From Terriglobia bacterium (GTDB lineage Bacteria > Acidobacteriota > Terriglobia > Acidiferrales > UBA7541): 57,125 nucleotides of DNA. Numbering within the stretch: the first letter of the stretch is position 1; each line of letters begins with the position of its first letter. The stretch lies in NCBI GenBank assembly GCA_020073375.1, contig JAIQFG010000041.1, positions 1-57,125 of the forward strand. Direction: 5' to 3'. Under the pieces are notes generated by a model. That model had not been told where the DNA came from, made no database searches, and saw only the letters and a program-made list of their open reading frames with translations. Positions 8,700 through 16,550 of this stretch are shown here, piece by piece. The translations under genes were made by a program, and so were the position numbers.

Positions 8700-10028
8700 T
8701 CATCTCACGCTAGAATCCGAAGCAAAATAGTTGAGTGAGACGAGTCCAAGTTCTCGGGCCTTGGCAGCGCAGGCTTGTTGTGCAGTCTCTAGCTGCCCTT
8801 GAGCATCTGACTCCAGGAATTCCCAAAACCTCTGAATCAATTTAATGGCGTCAGGAGACAAGGGTTGCCAGCACAGCGCGCAACGGTCGCCGAGATCAGG
8901 ATAAGATGTACCCCTTTTGCTCTCAGCATCAGCTAGTTCCTTGGCGGCGTTCAAAAAAGAAACCCACAGATTGGTCCCTATTTGCGAAAAAGCTTCCGAG
9001 GTAAATTGCTGAGTTCCAGACCGCTCCAGCTCATCGCCTCGCTTCTTCACACTTTCAATTAGCCTCTGTACATCTGTCTGAACCGATTCGCCAAGAGCGG
9101 CCTGCGCCCTCCCTATTGACACGATCAGATTGCCCAGGTCTTTCATTTCCATTTCTAACTGTGCTATGCGCTTGGGGACATTCAGCAGCTTCAGTCTTGC
9201 TATTTCCATTCCAAGGTCAGAAGCGGCCTTAATTTCTTCATCACTAAGATTTGCCATCTTTTCGAGCAGGGAGAAATCCGTTTGGGTGCTTAAAGTCTTT
9301 ATCAGCTTGCTTGTTTCTGACTCGCCCTCAAAGACAGATTGAAAATCACGCGGTGCTTCCCTCTGATTTATGAGTAGACGTACGCGAGTCCGAACTGCAT
9401 CGGTGGTTTCAGCGAGATCGGTAAGAAGAGATAGGCCTCCGGGCGAGAAACTTAGAGAATTTGATTTCGTCAAATGGGCGTTGAGGCTCATGGCGTCAAA
9501 GATATAAAATCCACTAAGTTCAGGGCAGCGTTGGCCGCTTGTCCAAGTTACGACACTTCTCGAACCACCCTGTGAGACTTCTATGTCCGCCCGCGGTAAG
9601 TCTTTACTCCCATCCAGTTCTGCGTTGGGTAGAACTTCGCGTTCTCCTCTTGCGAAACCAGCAGAGGCCAGAGGGCGAGTGTAGCCCGTCTTTCCCGTGC
9701 CGTTATCGCCGTAAATCAGAGTAAGTTGCGGCCCGAAGCGAATTTCTTGGTTATCGGGCAATGCATTCACGTTCTTCAGATTGAAGAGTCGCTCAAGTCG
9801 ACAGGGCGCAAGCTTTGCCTCATAAACTAAATTATCGGGGAATGACAGCTGTGGCCGAGCAACTATAGATGAGACTAGACCTGCGTCCTGCAGGTAGCAC
9901 TGGACCAATTCCTCAAGATCCAGTTCGGTGAGGGCTCTTCGCTCAGAGACCTTCTCCAGAGCAACTCGTTCCCAGTATCTCAATTCCGCTGTAGCCCAGG
10001 ACCGAATTTGATTAATTACTTCAGCCAT
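8700..10028 (-). CDS. N-terminal half of a split RloC/PrrC-like AAA ATPase
   Basis: A 442-residue frame with a Walker A motif GDNGTGKTG at residues 107-115, preceded by a beta-strand-rich ABC-type nucleotide-binding lobe. A long predicted coiled coil follows (about 220-350), and then CALC (C383, C386), which resembles the zinc-hook of Rad50/RloC-type ATPases. The ATPase signature, Walker B and switch histidine are missing here and appear in the following frame after a single in-frame TGA at 8702-8700. A full protein of about 860 residues was therefore interrupted just after the zinc-hook, in the returning coiled coil. Options are a pseudogene, a two-piece protein, or stop-codon readthrough; a nonsense mutation is the simplest. 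No restriction-modification genes flank it. Confidence 0.8.
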   Translation of the reverse strand: MAEVINQIRSWATAELRYWERVALEKVSERRALTELDLEELVQCYLQDAGLVSSIVARPQLSFPDNLVYEAKLAPCRLERLFNLKNVNALPDNQEIRFGPQLTLIYGDNGTGKTGYTRPLASAGFARGEREVLPNAELDGSKDLPRADIEVSQGGSRSVVTWTSGQRCPELSGFYIFDAMSLNAHLTKSNSLSFSPGGLSLLTDLAETTDAVRTRVRLLINQREAPRDFQSVFEGESETSKLIKTLSTQTDFSLLEKMANLSDEEIKAASDLGMEIARLKLLNVPKRIAQLEMEMKDLGNLIVSIGRAQAALGESVQTDVQRLIESVKKRGDELERSGTQQFTSEAFSQIGTNLWVSFLNAAKELADAESKRGTSYPDLGDRCALCWQPLSPDAIKLIQRFWEFLESDAQGQLETAQQACAAKARELGLVSLNYFASDSSVR

Positions 10029-10562
10029 AGATTTGTTAGCCGAGAATGTTACCTCATAATAGTCTGTTATTACCAGTAATCAGAGGGAAATGTCGCCGCA
10101 TACGCGAGGTGACCCTCTGGATACCAATGCAAGGTGGACCATTTATCCCTCAATTTGGGTAGAGGCACACAAAGCGCAGCTCCCACAAGGCTTAACTTTC
10201 CGGAATGTCGCTAGGGAGTGGGCAGGGGCCCCACCCGAAAATCGTGTCAAACCCGCCTCACCAGAAAAAACAGACACGGACCGGGCAAGAATTTCGGGCC
10301 TAGTACCCGCGCAACTTTCCTCAGGCACACCTCCGCCGAATTCCTAAGTCCCTGTGGTTCGAGCGTTTACTGGAACGCCGCCATTGAAGCCGCGAATGGA
10401 ACGCTTCGTGCTCACTGCAGGACGAGGGTTGAATAAAAAATTCTCCCGGGCGTGGGGGACGGGCGGGCCTCTCATACTTCTCGTAATTTCTGTTTCCGCC
10501 CGCTTGCCATCTTAATTTCGCCGCAGCCGAAACCCGCGGCAGAAAATTCTGGAGTGAACGAT
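10029..10562. other. Intergenic region, no gene seen
   Basis: About 530 bp between the divergent ATPase gene and the coiled-coil membrane protein gene. Base composition shifts back from AT-rich to GC-rich across this stretch, so it may contain the right edge of an acquired segment. No tRNA, integrase, direct repeat or convincing small gene was recognised. Confidence 0.5.
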
Positions 10563-11540
10563 ATGGAAGACCAGCGGAACCAGGAACGGCAGAATCAGGA
10601 GTGGGACGATCGCGCGCCCAGCGCAGCCACGCGATGGCTGGTGATTGTTTGCGTGACTCTGTTCGCGGTCGCGATTTTTGCAGTGGGTTATGCCTACGAG
10701 CGAAGCTCGGCGGCCAGCGCCATGAACGATCAGAATCAGACGATGCGCGCCGCGGAAACGCAAATGCGCGGGCAGATCGACCTGCTCACCGCCAAGATCA
10801 ATCAGATGGCGACGCCGCAACCGGATTCCACGCCGGGAACCGCGGCCACCGCTGCCAAGGGCGCGAGCGCCGCGCAGGGAGCCCCAAAATCAGCAGCCAG
10901 GCACGCAACCGCGCCGGGCTCATCTGCTCAGGACCGCCGCTTCCAGCAGATGAAATCGGAACTTGCCGCGCAGCAGAAACAATTGAAACAGACCGAGGAC
11001 GAAATTGCCGGCACGCGATCCGATCTGGAGGGAAAACTGGGGTCGACGCGCGACGAACTGAACGGCTCGATCGCCCGCACCCATGACGAACTGGTTACGC
11101 TGGAAAAGAAGGGTGAACGCAGCTACACCGAATTCGATCTCTCCAAGACAAAAGAATTCCGCCGCGAGGGCCCCATCGAGCTTTCGCTGCGCAAGGCCGA
11201 CTCCAAGCACCAGAGCTACGACCTGATGATGCTGGTGGACGATCACCAGCTCTCCAAGAAAAAAGTGGATCTTTACGAGCCGATCTGGCTGCACCAGGCC
11301 GACCAGCCGCAACCCGTGCAGATCGTTGTGAATCAGATCGACAAGAATCACATACACGGTTACATCAGCGCGCCCAAGTACCGGGAGTCGGAACTGGCTT
11401 CCAACGCGGCGCAGCCGTCAACGGACCTGAACGCGAGACCGAGTTCAACGCCATCCACGGATTCTTCCTCGTACTCCACCTCCCACACCTCCTCAATTCC
11501 AGCGACCGCGTCCCAGGAGCCATCCCGGCCTGTGGAATGA
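10563..11540 (+). CDS. Membrane-anchored coiled-coil protein of unknown function
   Basis: A 325-residue protein. The ATG is chosen because GGAG lies 8 bp upstream and the hydrophilic start MEDQRNQE leads straight into a single transmembrane helix (about residues 24-45, WLVIVCVTLFAVAIFAVGYA). A Gln/Ala-rich region and a coiled coil (about 120-190) follow. Then comes a compact domain (about 195-280) with EGPIELSLRKADSKHQSYDL and QPVQIVVNQIDKNHIHGYIS, and a Ser/Thr-rich tail. The topology suggests an inner-membrane anchor with a large periplasmic part. I do not recognise a functional family; similar proteins occur as hypotheticals in Acidobacteria (from memory, not checked). Confidence 0.75.
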   Translation: MEDQRNQERQNQEWDDRAPSAATRWLVIVCVTLFAVAIFAVGYAYERSSAASAMNDQNQTMRAAETQMRGQIDLLTAKINQMATPQPDSTPGTAATAAKGASAAQGAPKSAARHATAPGSSAQDRRFQQMKSELAAQQKQLKQTEDEIAGTRSDLEGKLGSTRDELNGSIARTHDELVTLEKKGERSYTEFDLSKTKEFRREGPIELSLRKADSKHQSYDLMMLVDDHQLSKKKVDLYEPIWLHQADQPQPVQIVVNQIDKNHIHGYISAPKYRESELASNAAQPSTDLNARPSSTPSTDSSSYSTSHTSSIPATASQEPSRPVE

Positions 11541-11637
11541 CGGCTTGCGAATCCTCAATCACCGTGCGGAGCGGGCTCCTATCGAGCCTGCTCCGCGAAC
11601 CTCTGTTTGAGGATGTGATTCGTGAATGTCGATTTAG

Positions 11638-11738
11638 TAGCACAGCCACTTCTGGCTGTGTGGTTATGTAGACATTCCTCTAGAGGATCATCTTCATTGC
11701 ATTTGCAAAGATCACACAGCCAGGAGTGGCTGTGCTAC
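11638..11738. repeat. Paired palindromic repeat (REP/BIME-like)
   Basis: Two hairpin units, CACAGCCA-cttc-TGGCTGTG (within 11638-11663) and CACAGCCA-ggag-TGGCTGTG (within 11713-11738), are also inverted relative to each other with about 50 bp between them. The whole could fold as one long stem. The right unit supplies the TAG stop codon of greA (11735-11737), and the element may end transcription of both convergent genes. Confidence 0.8.
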
Positions 11739-12214
11739 ACGTCTTCGTGGATGGTTTTCAGGCGGACCACTTCAAATTCCTTTATGCCTGCGGGCGTCTG
11801 CACTTTCACTTCATCGCCCACGTTGCGGCCGAGCAGCGCCTTGCCGATCGGCGAGGTGGTCGAAATCAGCCCTTGCGCCGCGTCTGCTTCTTCCGAGGTC
11901 ACCAGCTTGTATTCCACTTCGACGGATTTCTTGATGTCCAGCAGCCACACGCGCGAGCCGTACCCGGCGCGGTCGTTGGGAATGTTGCTCAGGTTCAACA
12001 TACCGATGTCGCCAAGGCGCTTTTTCAACTGGCCGAGCCGCGCGGACACGTAACCCTGGCGCTCCTTGGCGTATTTGTACTCGGCGTTTTCCGAAAGGTC
12101 GCCGTGCGCGCGCGCCTTCATCAACTCCTTCGGCAGCTCGACGTTCATCTCATGTTCGAGCGTCGTAATCTCGTCTTGTAATTTCTTCTTAACGTTTGTC
12201 AGTGCGTCGGTCAT
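11735..12214 (-). CDS. greA: Transcription elongation factor GreA/GreB family
   Basis: A 159-residue protein that would rescue backtracked RNA polymerase by stimulating transcript cleavage. The N-terminal coiled coil carries the signature DLSENAEYKYAKERQ (about 39-53), whose acidic tip residues (Asp and Glu) coordinate the catalytic Mg ion in the secondary channel. The C-terminal FKBP-like domain contains SPIGKALLGRNVGDEV, also canonical. Length is normal for the family (about 158). The final residues HEDV and the stop codon lie inside the palindromic repeat at 11713-11738, so the repeat has inserted at, or shaped, the 3' end without shortening the protein. Confidence 0.95.
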   Translation of the reverse strand: MTDALTNVKKKLQDEITTLEHEMNVELPKELMKARAHGDLSENAEYKYAKERQGYVSARLGQLKKRLGDIGMLNLSNIPNDRAGYGSRVWLLDIKKSVEVEYKLVTSEEADAAQGLISTTSPIGKALLGRNVGDEVKVQTPAGIKEFEVVRLKTIHEDV

Positions 12215-12572
12215 ATCGGTTCTTCGGCCATCGCCCCAGCATTAAGCTTTCCATGTATGGCGAAATCCAATGTACACGGAAGTATGCGCGGGGAGCAAGC
12301 GGAGCCATACCAGGTTGGAGCATGTGCCCGCGGATCCCGTGTGGATCGAGCCTGGGGGCGAAGTGTGCTGCTGTTTCAAACCGGCACTCCGTGAGATGCG
12401 CATTCCAGTGTGCCAAAATCGCATCCGACTTGCGCTGGCTTCGATTTATGGTGTCCACAAAATCCACCTACGTGCTAGCTTTATCATGATAGCCGTTCGG
12501 AGAATGCGCTGGTAATTCAAGCGGCCCCCTCCCCCCCGGGCCCTGTGTCTCAAGGGAACCTCTCTCCCTTTA
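12215..12572. other. Intergenic region between divergent genes
   Basis: About 360 bp between greA (minus) and the diguanylate cyclase gene (plus). It must contain both promoters. No repeat, RNA gene or small coding region could be supported. Confidence 0.5.
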
Positions 12573-13544
12573 ATGCGAGAGGTCATGTCAACTAACCAAC
12601 GTATTCACCCGGCACTGCCGGATATTTCCGGCACGGAGAACTTGCTCCAGTTGCAAGCCGCCGCTCTGGAAGCCGCCGCAAATCCCATTCTCATCTGCCG
12701 CCGCGACGGGACCATCATCTGGGTCAACGCCGCGTTTGAGCATCTCTCCGGATATCTGCGGGAAGAAGCCATTGGCCAAAATACCAGGCTTCTTAAATCG
12801 GGCCTGGAGCCCCCCTCGCTCTACAAGAATCTTTGGGAGACGGTTCTCGCGGGCCACAAATGGCGTGGAGAACTGGTCAATCAGCGCAAGAACGGAAGCC
12901 TCTATCAAGAAGAGATGACCGTGACTCCGGTGAAGAACGCGTCCGGTGAAATTACCCACTTCATCGCCATCAAGCTCGACATTACCGAGCGGAAACAGGC
13001 AGAGGAACAGATTCGCACGCTGGCCTTGTCCGATCCGCTCACGGGCCTGGCCAATTACCGGCGCCTGCTGGAGGTGCTGGACGCGGAAATCAAAAGATTC
13101 GACCGCACCGAGCGGCCCTTTGCCATCCTGCTGCTGGATATGGACGATCTGAAGAAAATCAACGACGTTCATGGGCACCTGGTGGGCAGCCGCGCGATCG
13201 TCCGTGTGGCGGAAGTGCTGCGCATGCAGCTGCGCGAAATCGATACGCCCGCGCGATACGGGGGCGATGAATTCGTGGTGGTCCTCCCGGAAACCGGCAG
13301 CGAAGCGACTCGCAAGGTGGTGCGCCGCATCGCCGAGCGGCTCCGAAGCGACGCCGAGGAACCGCGCTTGTCCGTGAGTTCGGGGACGGCCATTTATCCG
13401 GACGGCGGCAAGGACATCGATGAACTGCTGGCCGCGGCGGACCGGGCCCTGTATCGTGAGAAACGCTCCTCCAAACGTCTGGCCGGCCGGCGGCGCCTGC
13501 GGCATCTGGCGCCACTGGAACGGGGCCCAACTATTCTGAGTTGA
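12573..13544 (+). CDS. PAS-GGDEF diguanylate cyclase
   Basis: A 323-residue cytosolic enzyme making cyclic di-GMP from two GTP. An N-terminal PAS/PAC sensor (about 25-142) contains GTIIWVNAAFEHLSGY and ends in DITERKQAEEQI. The GGDEF domain begins with ALSDPLTGLANYRR and has the intact active-site motif YGGDEF (G230-F234) and the metal-binding LLLDMDDLKKIND. The inhibitory I-site RxxD is present (R221-D224, five residues before the motif), so product inhibition is expected. No signal peptide or transmembrane helix is seen, so the PAS probably senses a cytosolic ligand, haem or flavin. An ATG at 12585 is an alternative start. The 3' end overlaps the convergent radical SAM gene by 14 bp. Confidence 0.93.
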   Translation: MREVMSTNQRIHPALPDISGTENLLQLQAAALEAAANPILICRRDGTIIWVNAAFEHLSGYLREEAIGQNTRLLKSGLEPPSLYKNLWETVLAGHKWRGELVNQRKNGSLYQEEMTVTPVKNASGEITHFIAIKLDITERKQAEEQIRTLALSDPLTGLANYRRLLEVLDAEIKRFDRTERPFAILLLDMDDLKKINDVHGHLVGSRAIVRVAEVLRMQLREIDTPARYGGDEFVVVLPETGSEATRKVVRRIAERLRSDAEEPRLSVSSGTAIYPDGGKDIDELLAAADRALYREKRSSKRLAGRRRLRHLAPLERGPTILS

Positions 13545-14652
13545 CGGCCTGCGGCAGGCTCTGAATTTGAATCAGTTGCGAAGGCGGCCGGAGTTGCGGG
13601 GCCGCTTTCTTCGCCAACAGATTTTCCGACGCGATTCCGGTTCGCGCAAAAGATTTTTCACAATCCTGGGAGGAGGGTCCGCGCATGTTTCCTTCCAGGT
13701 AGGCCAGGCCCGGACAGCGCGTGCAGGTTCCGCCATGAGCGCATAGCGAGCAGGACGGCATGTCGCGCAGCGTGATGGACCGGACATCGTTGAGCTGTGG
13801 GGAATGCCGCCAGATCTCGGCGAATTTTGTGCACCGAACATTTCCGCTGGGCAGGGGAAATTGCACGCAGGGATAGACGTCCCCGTAGGGAGAGACGTAG
13901 CAAGCCGTGTGGCCTGCGCTGCAGGGCAGGCAATCCAGGGCATCGGCGTCGGGGCCTTGCGGAGGCGCGCAAAATTCCTCCGCGTTTCCGACCAGGCCTT
14001 CGTTCCGGAATACTTCACGCAAGGCCTCTTCGTCCACGTTCAGTTCGAGAATGGACCGGTCGCCATCCATCATCGGCGTGATCGTCGGATCCAGAATGAA
14101 TTGCGCGCCGAGTTCGGCGGCCAGGGCTTTTACGCCGGAATAGTCCCGGGCGTTTTGCCGCATGAGCACGCTCGCGAAGATGACGCGCACCCCGCGCTCG
14201 CGCAATAAGCGCGCCGCGCGGATCGACTGCCGCAGCGAGCCCGGCATTTTCGTGATGGCGTCGTGCGTCTCCGGTCGGTGCGAATAAATGCTGATCTGCA
14301 CCGATTCCACGCCCAGCGCGCGAATGCGGCCGGCCTGCGGGGCGCGGATCAGAACCCCGTTGGTCTTGAGCTTGATGCAGAACGTGAGCGCGCGGGCGTG
14401 CTCGAGGATTTCAAAAAAATCCTTGCGCATCAGGATCTCGCCGCCGCTGAGTGTCAGATAGAAGACGCCGGCAGCGGCCATCTGGTCCAGAAGATCGAGG
14501 ATCTCCGCGGTGGCCATCTCGCCGTGATCGCGATGATCGAGGTAGCAATGCACGCATCGTTCGTTGCAGCGATAGGTCAGATCGAGCTGCGCGCTCAGCG
14601 GAATACCGAGCTGGAGCGCCCGGGCGGCCATTTCCGCGGCAAGAGCGCTCAT
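13531..14652 (-). CDS. Radical SAM/SPASM peptide-modifying enzyme
   Basis: A 373-residue enzyme. The 4Fe-4S site binding S-adenosylmethionine is CNERCVHC (C29, C33, C36, CX3CX2C), followed by LTLSGGEILMRKDF. The C-terminal third (about 240-345) is a cysteine-rich SPASM domain with CYVSPYGDVYPCVQFP and CSLCAHGGTCTRCPG, which would hold auxiliary clusters. It is the last gene of a tight minus-strand operon. Its start overlaps the end of the PqqD-like gene by 4 bp (ATGA), and a precursor peptide gene lies upstream. By analogy with PqqE, AlbA and sactionine enzymes it probably crosslinks or otherwise modifies the precursor; the actual chemistry is unknown. Confidence 0.92.
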   Translation of the reverse strand: MSALAAEMAARALQLGIPLSAQLDLTYRCNERCVHCYLDHRDHGEMATAEILDLLDQMAAAGVFYLTLSGGEILMRKDFFEILEHARALTFCIKLKTNGVLIRAPQAGRIRALGVESVQISIYSHRPETHDAITKMPGSLRQSIRAARLLRERGVRVIFASVLMRQNARDYSGVKALAAELGAQFILDPTITPMMDGDRSILELNVDEEALREVFRNEGLVGNAEEFCAPPQGPDADALDCLPCSAGHTACYVSPYGDVYPCVQFPLPSGNVRCTKFAEIWRHSPQLNDVRSITLRDMPSCSLCAHGGTCTRCPGLAYLEGNMRGPSSQDCEKSFARTGIASENLLAKKAAPQLRPPSQLIQIQSLPQAVNSE

Positions 14653-14969
14653 CGGGGTTCGCCGGAAGCGAGCACGGGGCTCGCGATGGGCTGGTCGGAA
14701 ATCAGCAGGATGCCGTGCGCGGCGAGCTGTTCGACGAAATCCTCGGCGTCCCGCAGGGCCACGTCCGGCGAAATGTCAAACCGCGCGCAGATTTTGTCTC
14801 GCACGATTTCGTCCAGGGGTGTCACGCCGTCCGCCGATTGCCAGAGCAGCGTGGCGATTTCATCCAGCGTAAATAGAGTGGAGCTGGCCGCGGACATTAC
14901 CATGGTTTCCTCGCCCAGCGCGCGCGAGGCGATCGCGGCGCTGCGCGCCACGTAGCGCGCATTTTTCAT
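14649..14969 (-). CDS. PqqD-like peptide-binding protein (RiPP recognition element)
   Basis: A 106-residue PqqD-family protein. Recognisable features are an N-terminal strand-rich part with GEETMVMSAASSTLFTLDEIATLLW and a C-terminal helical part with EIVRDKICARFDI and DAEDFVEQLAAHGILL. Such proteins are RiPP recognition elements that bind the leader of a precursor peptide and present it to the radical SAM partner. ATGA overlaps on both sides (with the HprK-like gene and with the radical SAM gene) indicate translational coupling. The likely ligand is the YxxPxL leader encoded at 16300-16470 (inference). Confidence 0.88.
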   Translation of the reverse strand: MKNARYVARSAAIASRALGEETMVMSAASSTLFTLDEIATLLWQSADGVTPLDEIVRDKICARFDISPDVALRDAEDFVEQLAAHGILLISDQPIASPVLASGEPR

Positions 14970-15781
14970 ACCAGCAACTCCCAGACCGAAGCGGTCGGAA
15001 CAAACGTCAGGCGGCGCACCGGCACGCGTCCGGTGAAATCCATTGCCGCGTCGAAGACCATGCGCACGAATTCGGGATCTCGCGCGAAAAACAGGATGTT
15101 TCCCAGCAACCCGCGGACGGCCTCGGCGCCGGCCAGCGGCTCGATCTTATTTTCCGGGCCTTTGGCGAGCAGGTACAAAGCCTCGATGGGGGCGCGCAGA
15201 TTTTCTCCCGCACGCGCCAGCTCGCCGTAAAACGGCGTGCCCACGGCGAAATAGCCGCTGCCCTGGCGCGTCACATACGAAATTTCGTCGGTCAACAGCG
15301 CGGCATCCGGAGGCGCCAGCCGGGCCATGGTTGTTTTGCCCGCGCCGGAAACGCCCGAAAATAAAAACGCCCGGCCGTTGCGAATGGCGCTCGAGGCGTG
15401 CAGCAGGAAACCGCCCTTGCCGGCCAGCAGCAGCGTGTGCACGATGCGCAGCACGGAATCGAGCGAAAAGGGATTGATGGTTTGATGGATGGTGCCGTGC
15501 GCGGCCGCCGGATACCATTCCGCGCGAAAATCGCCGCGCTGCATCAGCCAGCGTCCCGAGTCCCAGGTCACGCGCACGTCTTCATCGCCTGACAAGGCGC
15601 CGCGCGGGGCCAGCTCGATATCGAAGTGGAAGCTCGGCTTGCTCGACGAAGTCACGTAGCCGGCGTAGCGCTCTCCAATCTGTTGAACGAACGCAGGGTC
15701 GCCGCAGCGCAATTGTATCGGCAGGCCGCCGATCTCGACGACCACGTCGGAAACTCGCGCCCGTCCCGGTGATGCCGTCAT
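14966..15781 (-). CDS. HprK-like serine kinase
   Basis: A 271-residue protein with a P-loop FSGVSGAGKTT (about 141-151) in the context FLLHASSAIRNGRAFLFSG, as in the HprK-like kinases of lasso-peptide and other RiPP clusters. DEISYV shortly after resembles the family's second metal/nucleotide-binding motif. The N-terminal 110 residues are a variable lobe. Family knowledge: the paeninodin-type HprK homologue phosphorylates the hydroxyl of the C-terminal serine of its precursor peptide. The start is an ATG overlapping the peptidase stop codon by 4 bp with AAAGGA upstream; a GTG 21 bp earlier is less likely. No HPr or PTS genes are nearby, arguing against carbon-catabolite control. Confidence 0.88.
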   Translation of the reverse strand: MTASPGRARVSDVVVEIGGLPIQLRCGDPAFVQQIGERYAGYVTSSSKPSFHFDIELAPRGALSGDEDVRVTWDSGRWLMQRGDFRAEWYPAAAHGTIHQTINPFSLDSVLRIVHTLLLAGKGGFLLHASSAIRNGRAFLFSGVSGAGKTTMARLAPPDAALLTDEISYVTRQGSGYFAVGTPFYGELARAGENLRAPIEALYLLAKGPENKIEPLAGAEAVRGLLGNILFFARDPEFVRMVFDAAMDFTGRVPVRRLTFVPTASVWELLV

Positions 15782-16287
15782 TTGGTTTCCTTTGCGATCC
15801 ACATCCCGTGGAATGCGGCCATGCGAAGATAGAGAAACGTCGCGCGATCCGAAGCCAGCAGCAAGCGAAGGATCCGCCGGCCGATTGCGTTGGCGCGCAC
15901 CGCGAATTCGATTTTCCGGTTGCCGCGCTCGACCGAAACCACGCGCCCCAGCAATTCCCGTGCGTGGACGGGCGCATCGTCATGCGCATGCCGGTCGCCG
16001 CGAGTAATCAGGCAGGGTTCATCCAGACCCGGCGTGCCGCCCGCAATGGGTTGGTCCACAACCCGGTGCACAAACAATCGCCCTGTCCGCGAATACAGCA
16101 CCACGTCGCCCCGGGAAATCTCCCGCACCCCGGCCCGGCGGACGGCAATCAAATCGCCCGGCAGGATGCTGGGCACCATGCTTGTGCCAAACACGCGCAG
16201 CCGAACCGCGCCGCAGGAGCGGACAATTTCCGCCGCCAGGCCGCAAGCCATCTCGGCCGATGGATTATGTTGGGCAATTGCAGCCAT
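15778..16287 (-). CDS. S24/S26 family serine peptidase (signal-peptidase-like)
   Basis: A 169-residue protein with the catalytic-serine motif FGTSMVPSILPGD (S36) and FVHRVVD with His74 where bacterial leader peptidases have Lys. This is the Ser-His form found in ER/archaeal-type signal peptidases. The Gly-Asp box is LITRGDRHAHDD (about 94-104). Unlike housekeeping LepB it has no N-terminal membrane anchor. It follows the precursor gene by 12 bp and overlaps the HprK-like gene by 4 bp, so the simplest role is removal of the peptide leader. A short C-terminal basic/hydrophobic segment could associate with the membrane. Confidence 0.88.
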   Translation of the reverse strand: MAAIAQHNPSAEMACGLAAEIVRSCGAVRLRVFGTSMVPSILPGDLIAVRRAGVREISRGDVVLYSRTGRLFVHRVVDQPIAGGTPGLDEPCLITRGDRHAHDDAPVHARELLGRVVSVERGNRKIEFAVRANAIGRRILRLLLASDRATFLYLRMAAFHGMWIAKETK

Positions 16288-16299
16288 CCGGCGAGCCCC

Positions 16300-16470
16300 C
16301 TACGATGCCTTTCGGCTGATCCGGCAGCCGCCTTCGGTCGAAAACACTTTGCCGCAGGCCAGCGCCGAGACTTCAAAGACACGCTCGAATTTCAGCGAGG
16401 GCGTTTTGTACGGTTTCCTTGCTTTTACCGGTTCCGGCGTCTTCTCGGCCGGAGATTTCTTTTCATTCAT
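16300..16470 (-). CDS. Candidate RiPP precursor peptide
   Basis: A 56-residue peptide rich in Lys, Glu and Pro in its first half. The segment at residues 19-26 reads KPYKTPSL, matching the YxxPxL leader signature (Y21, P24, L26) that PqqD-like recognition elements bind in lasso and related RiPPs. The second half, SALACGKVFSTEGGCRIS, contains the only two cysteines (C39, C49) among Ser, Thr and Gly. The last residue is Ser56. The ATG is preceded by a GGGGCGGAAAC stretch; a longer frame upstream (to 16512) lacks a better signal. It lies directly upstream of the peptidase, kinase, PqqD and radical SAM genes on the same strand. Core boundaries and modifications are inference. Confidence 0.75.
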   Translation of the reverse strand: MNEKKSPAEKTPEPVKARKPYKTPSLKFERVFEVSALACGKVFSTEGGCRISRKAS

Positions 16471-16550
16471 GTTTCCGCCCCTTGCCTTCCCATCTCGTGA
16501 GAAAAGGATCATCGCAGCCGCAGCGCCGTTTTTGACGGCCGCACCCGCGC

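Noticed and set aside
8697..8705. Selenocysteine or other recoding of the TGA inside the AAA ATPase
   Set aside because: The codon is in a coiled-coil stretch, not a redox motif, and no obvious stem-loop of the SECIS kind follows; nonsense mutation is simpler.
14966..15781. Reading the HprK-like gene as the HPr kinase of carbon-catabolite control
   Set aside because: No HPr, PTS or CcpA-type genes nearby, divergent N-terminal lobe, and tight coupling to peptide-modification genes.
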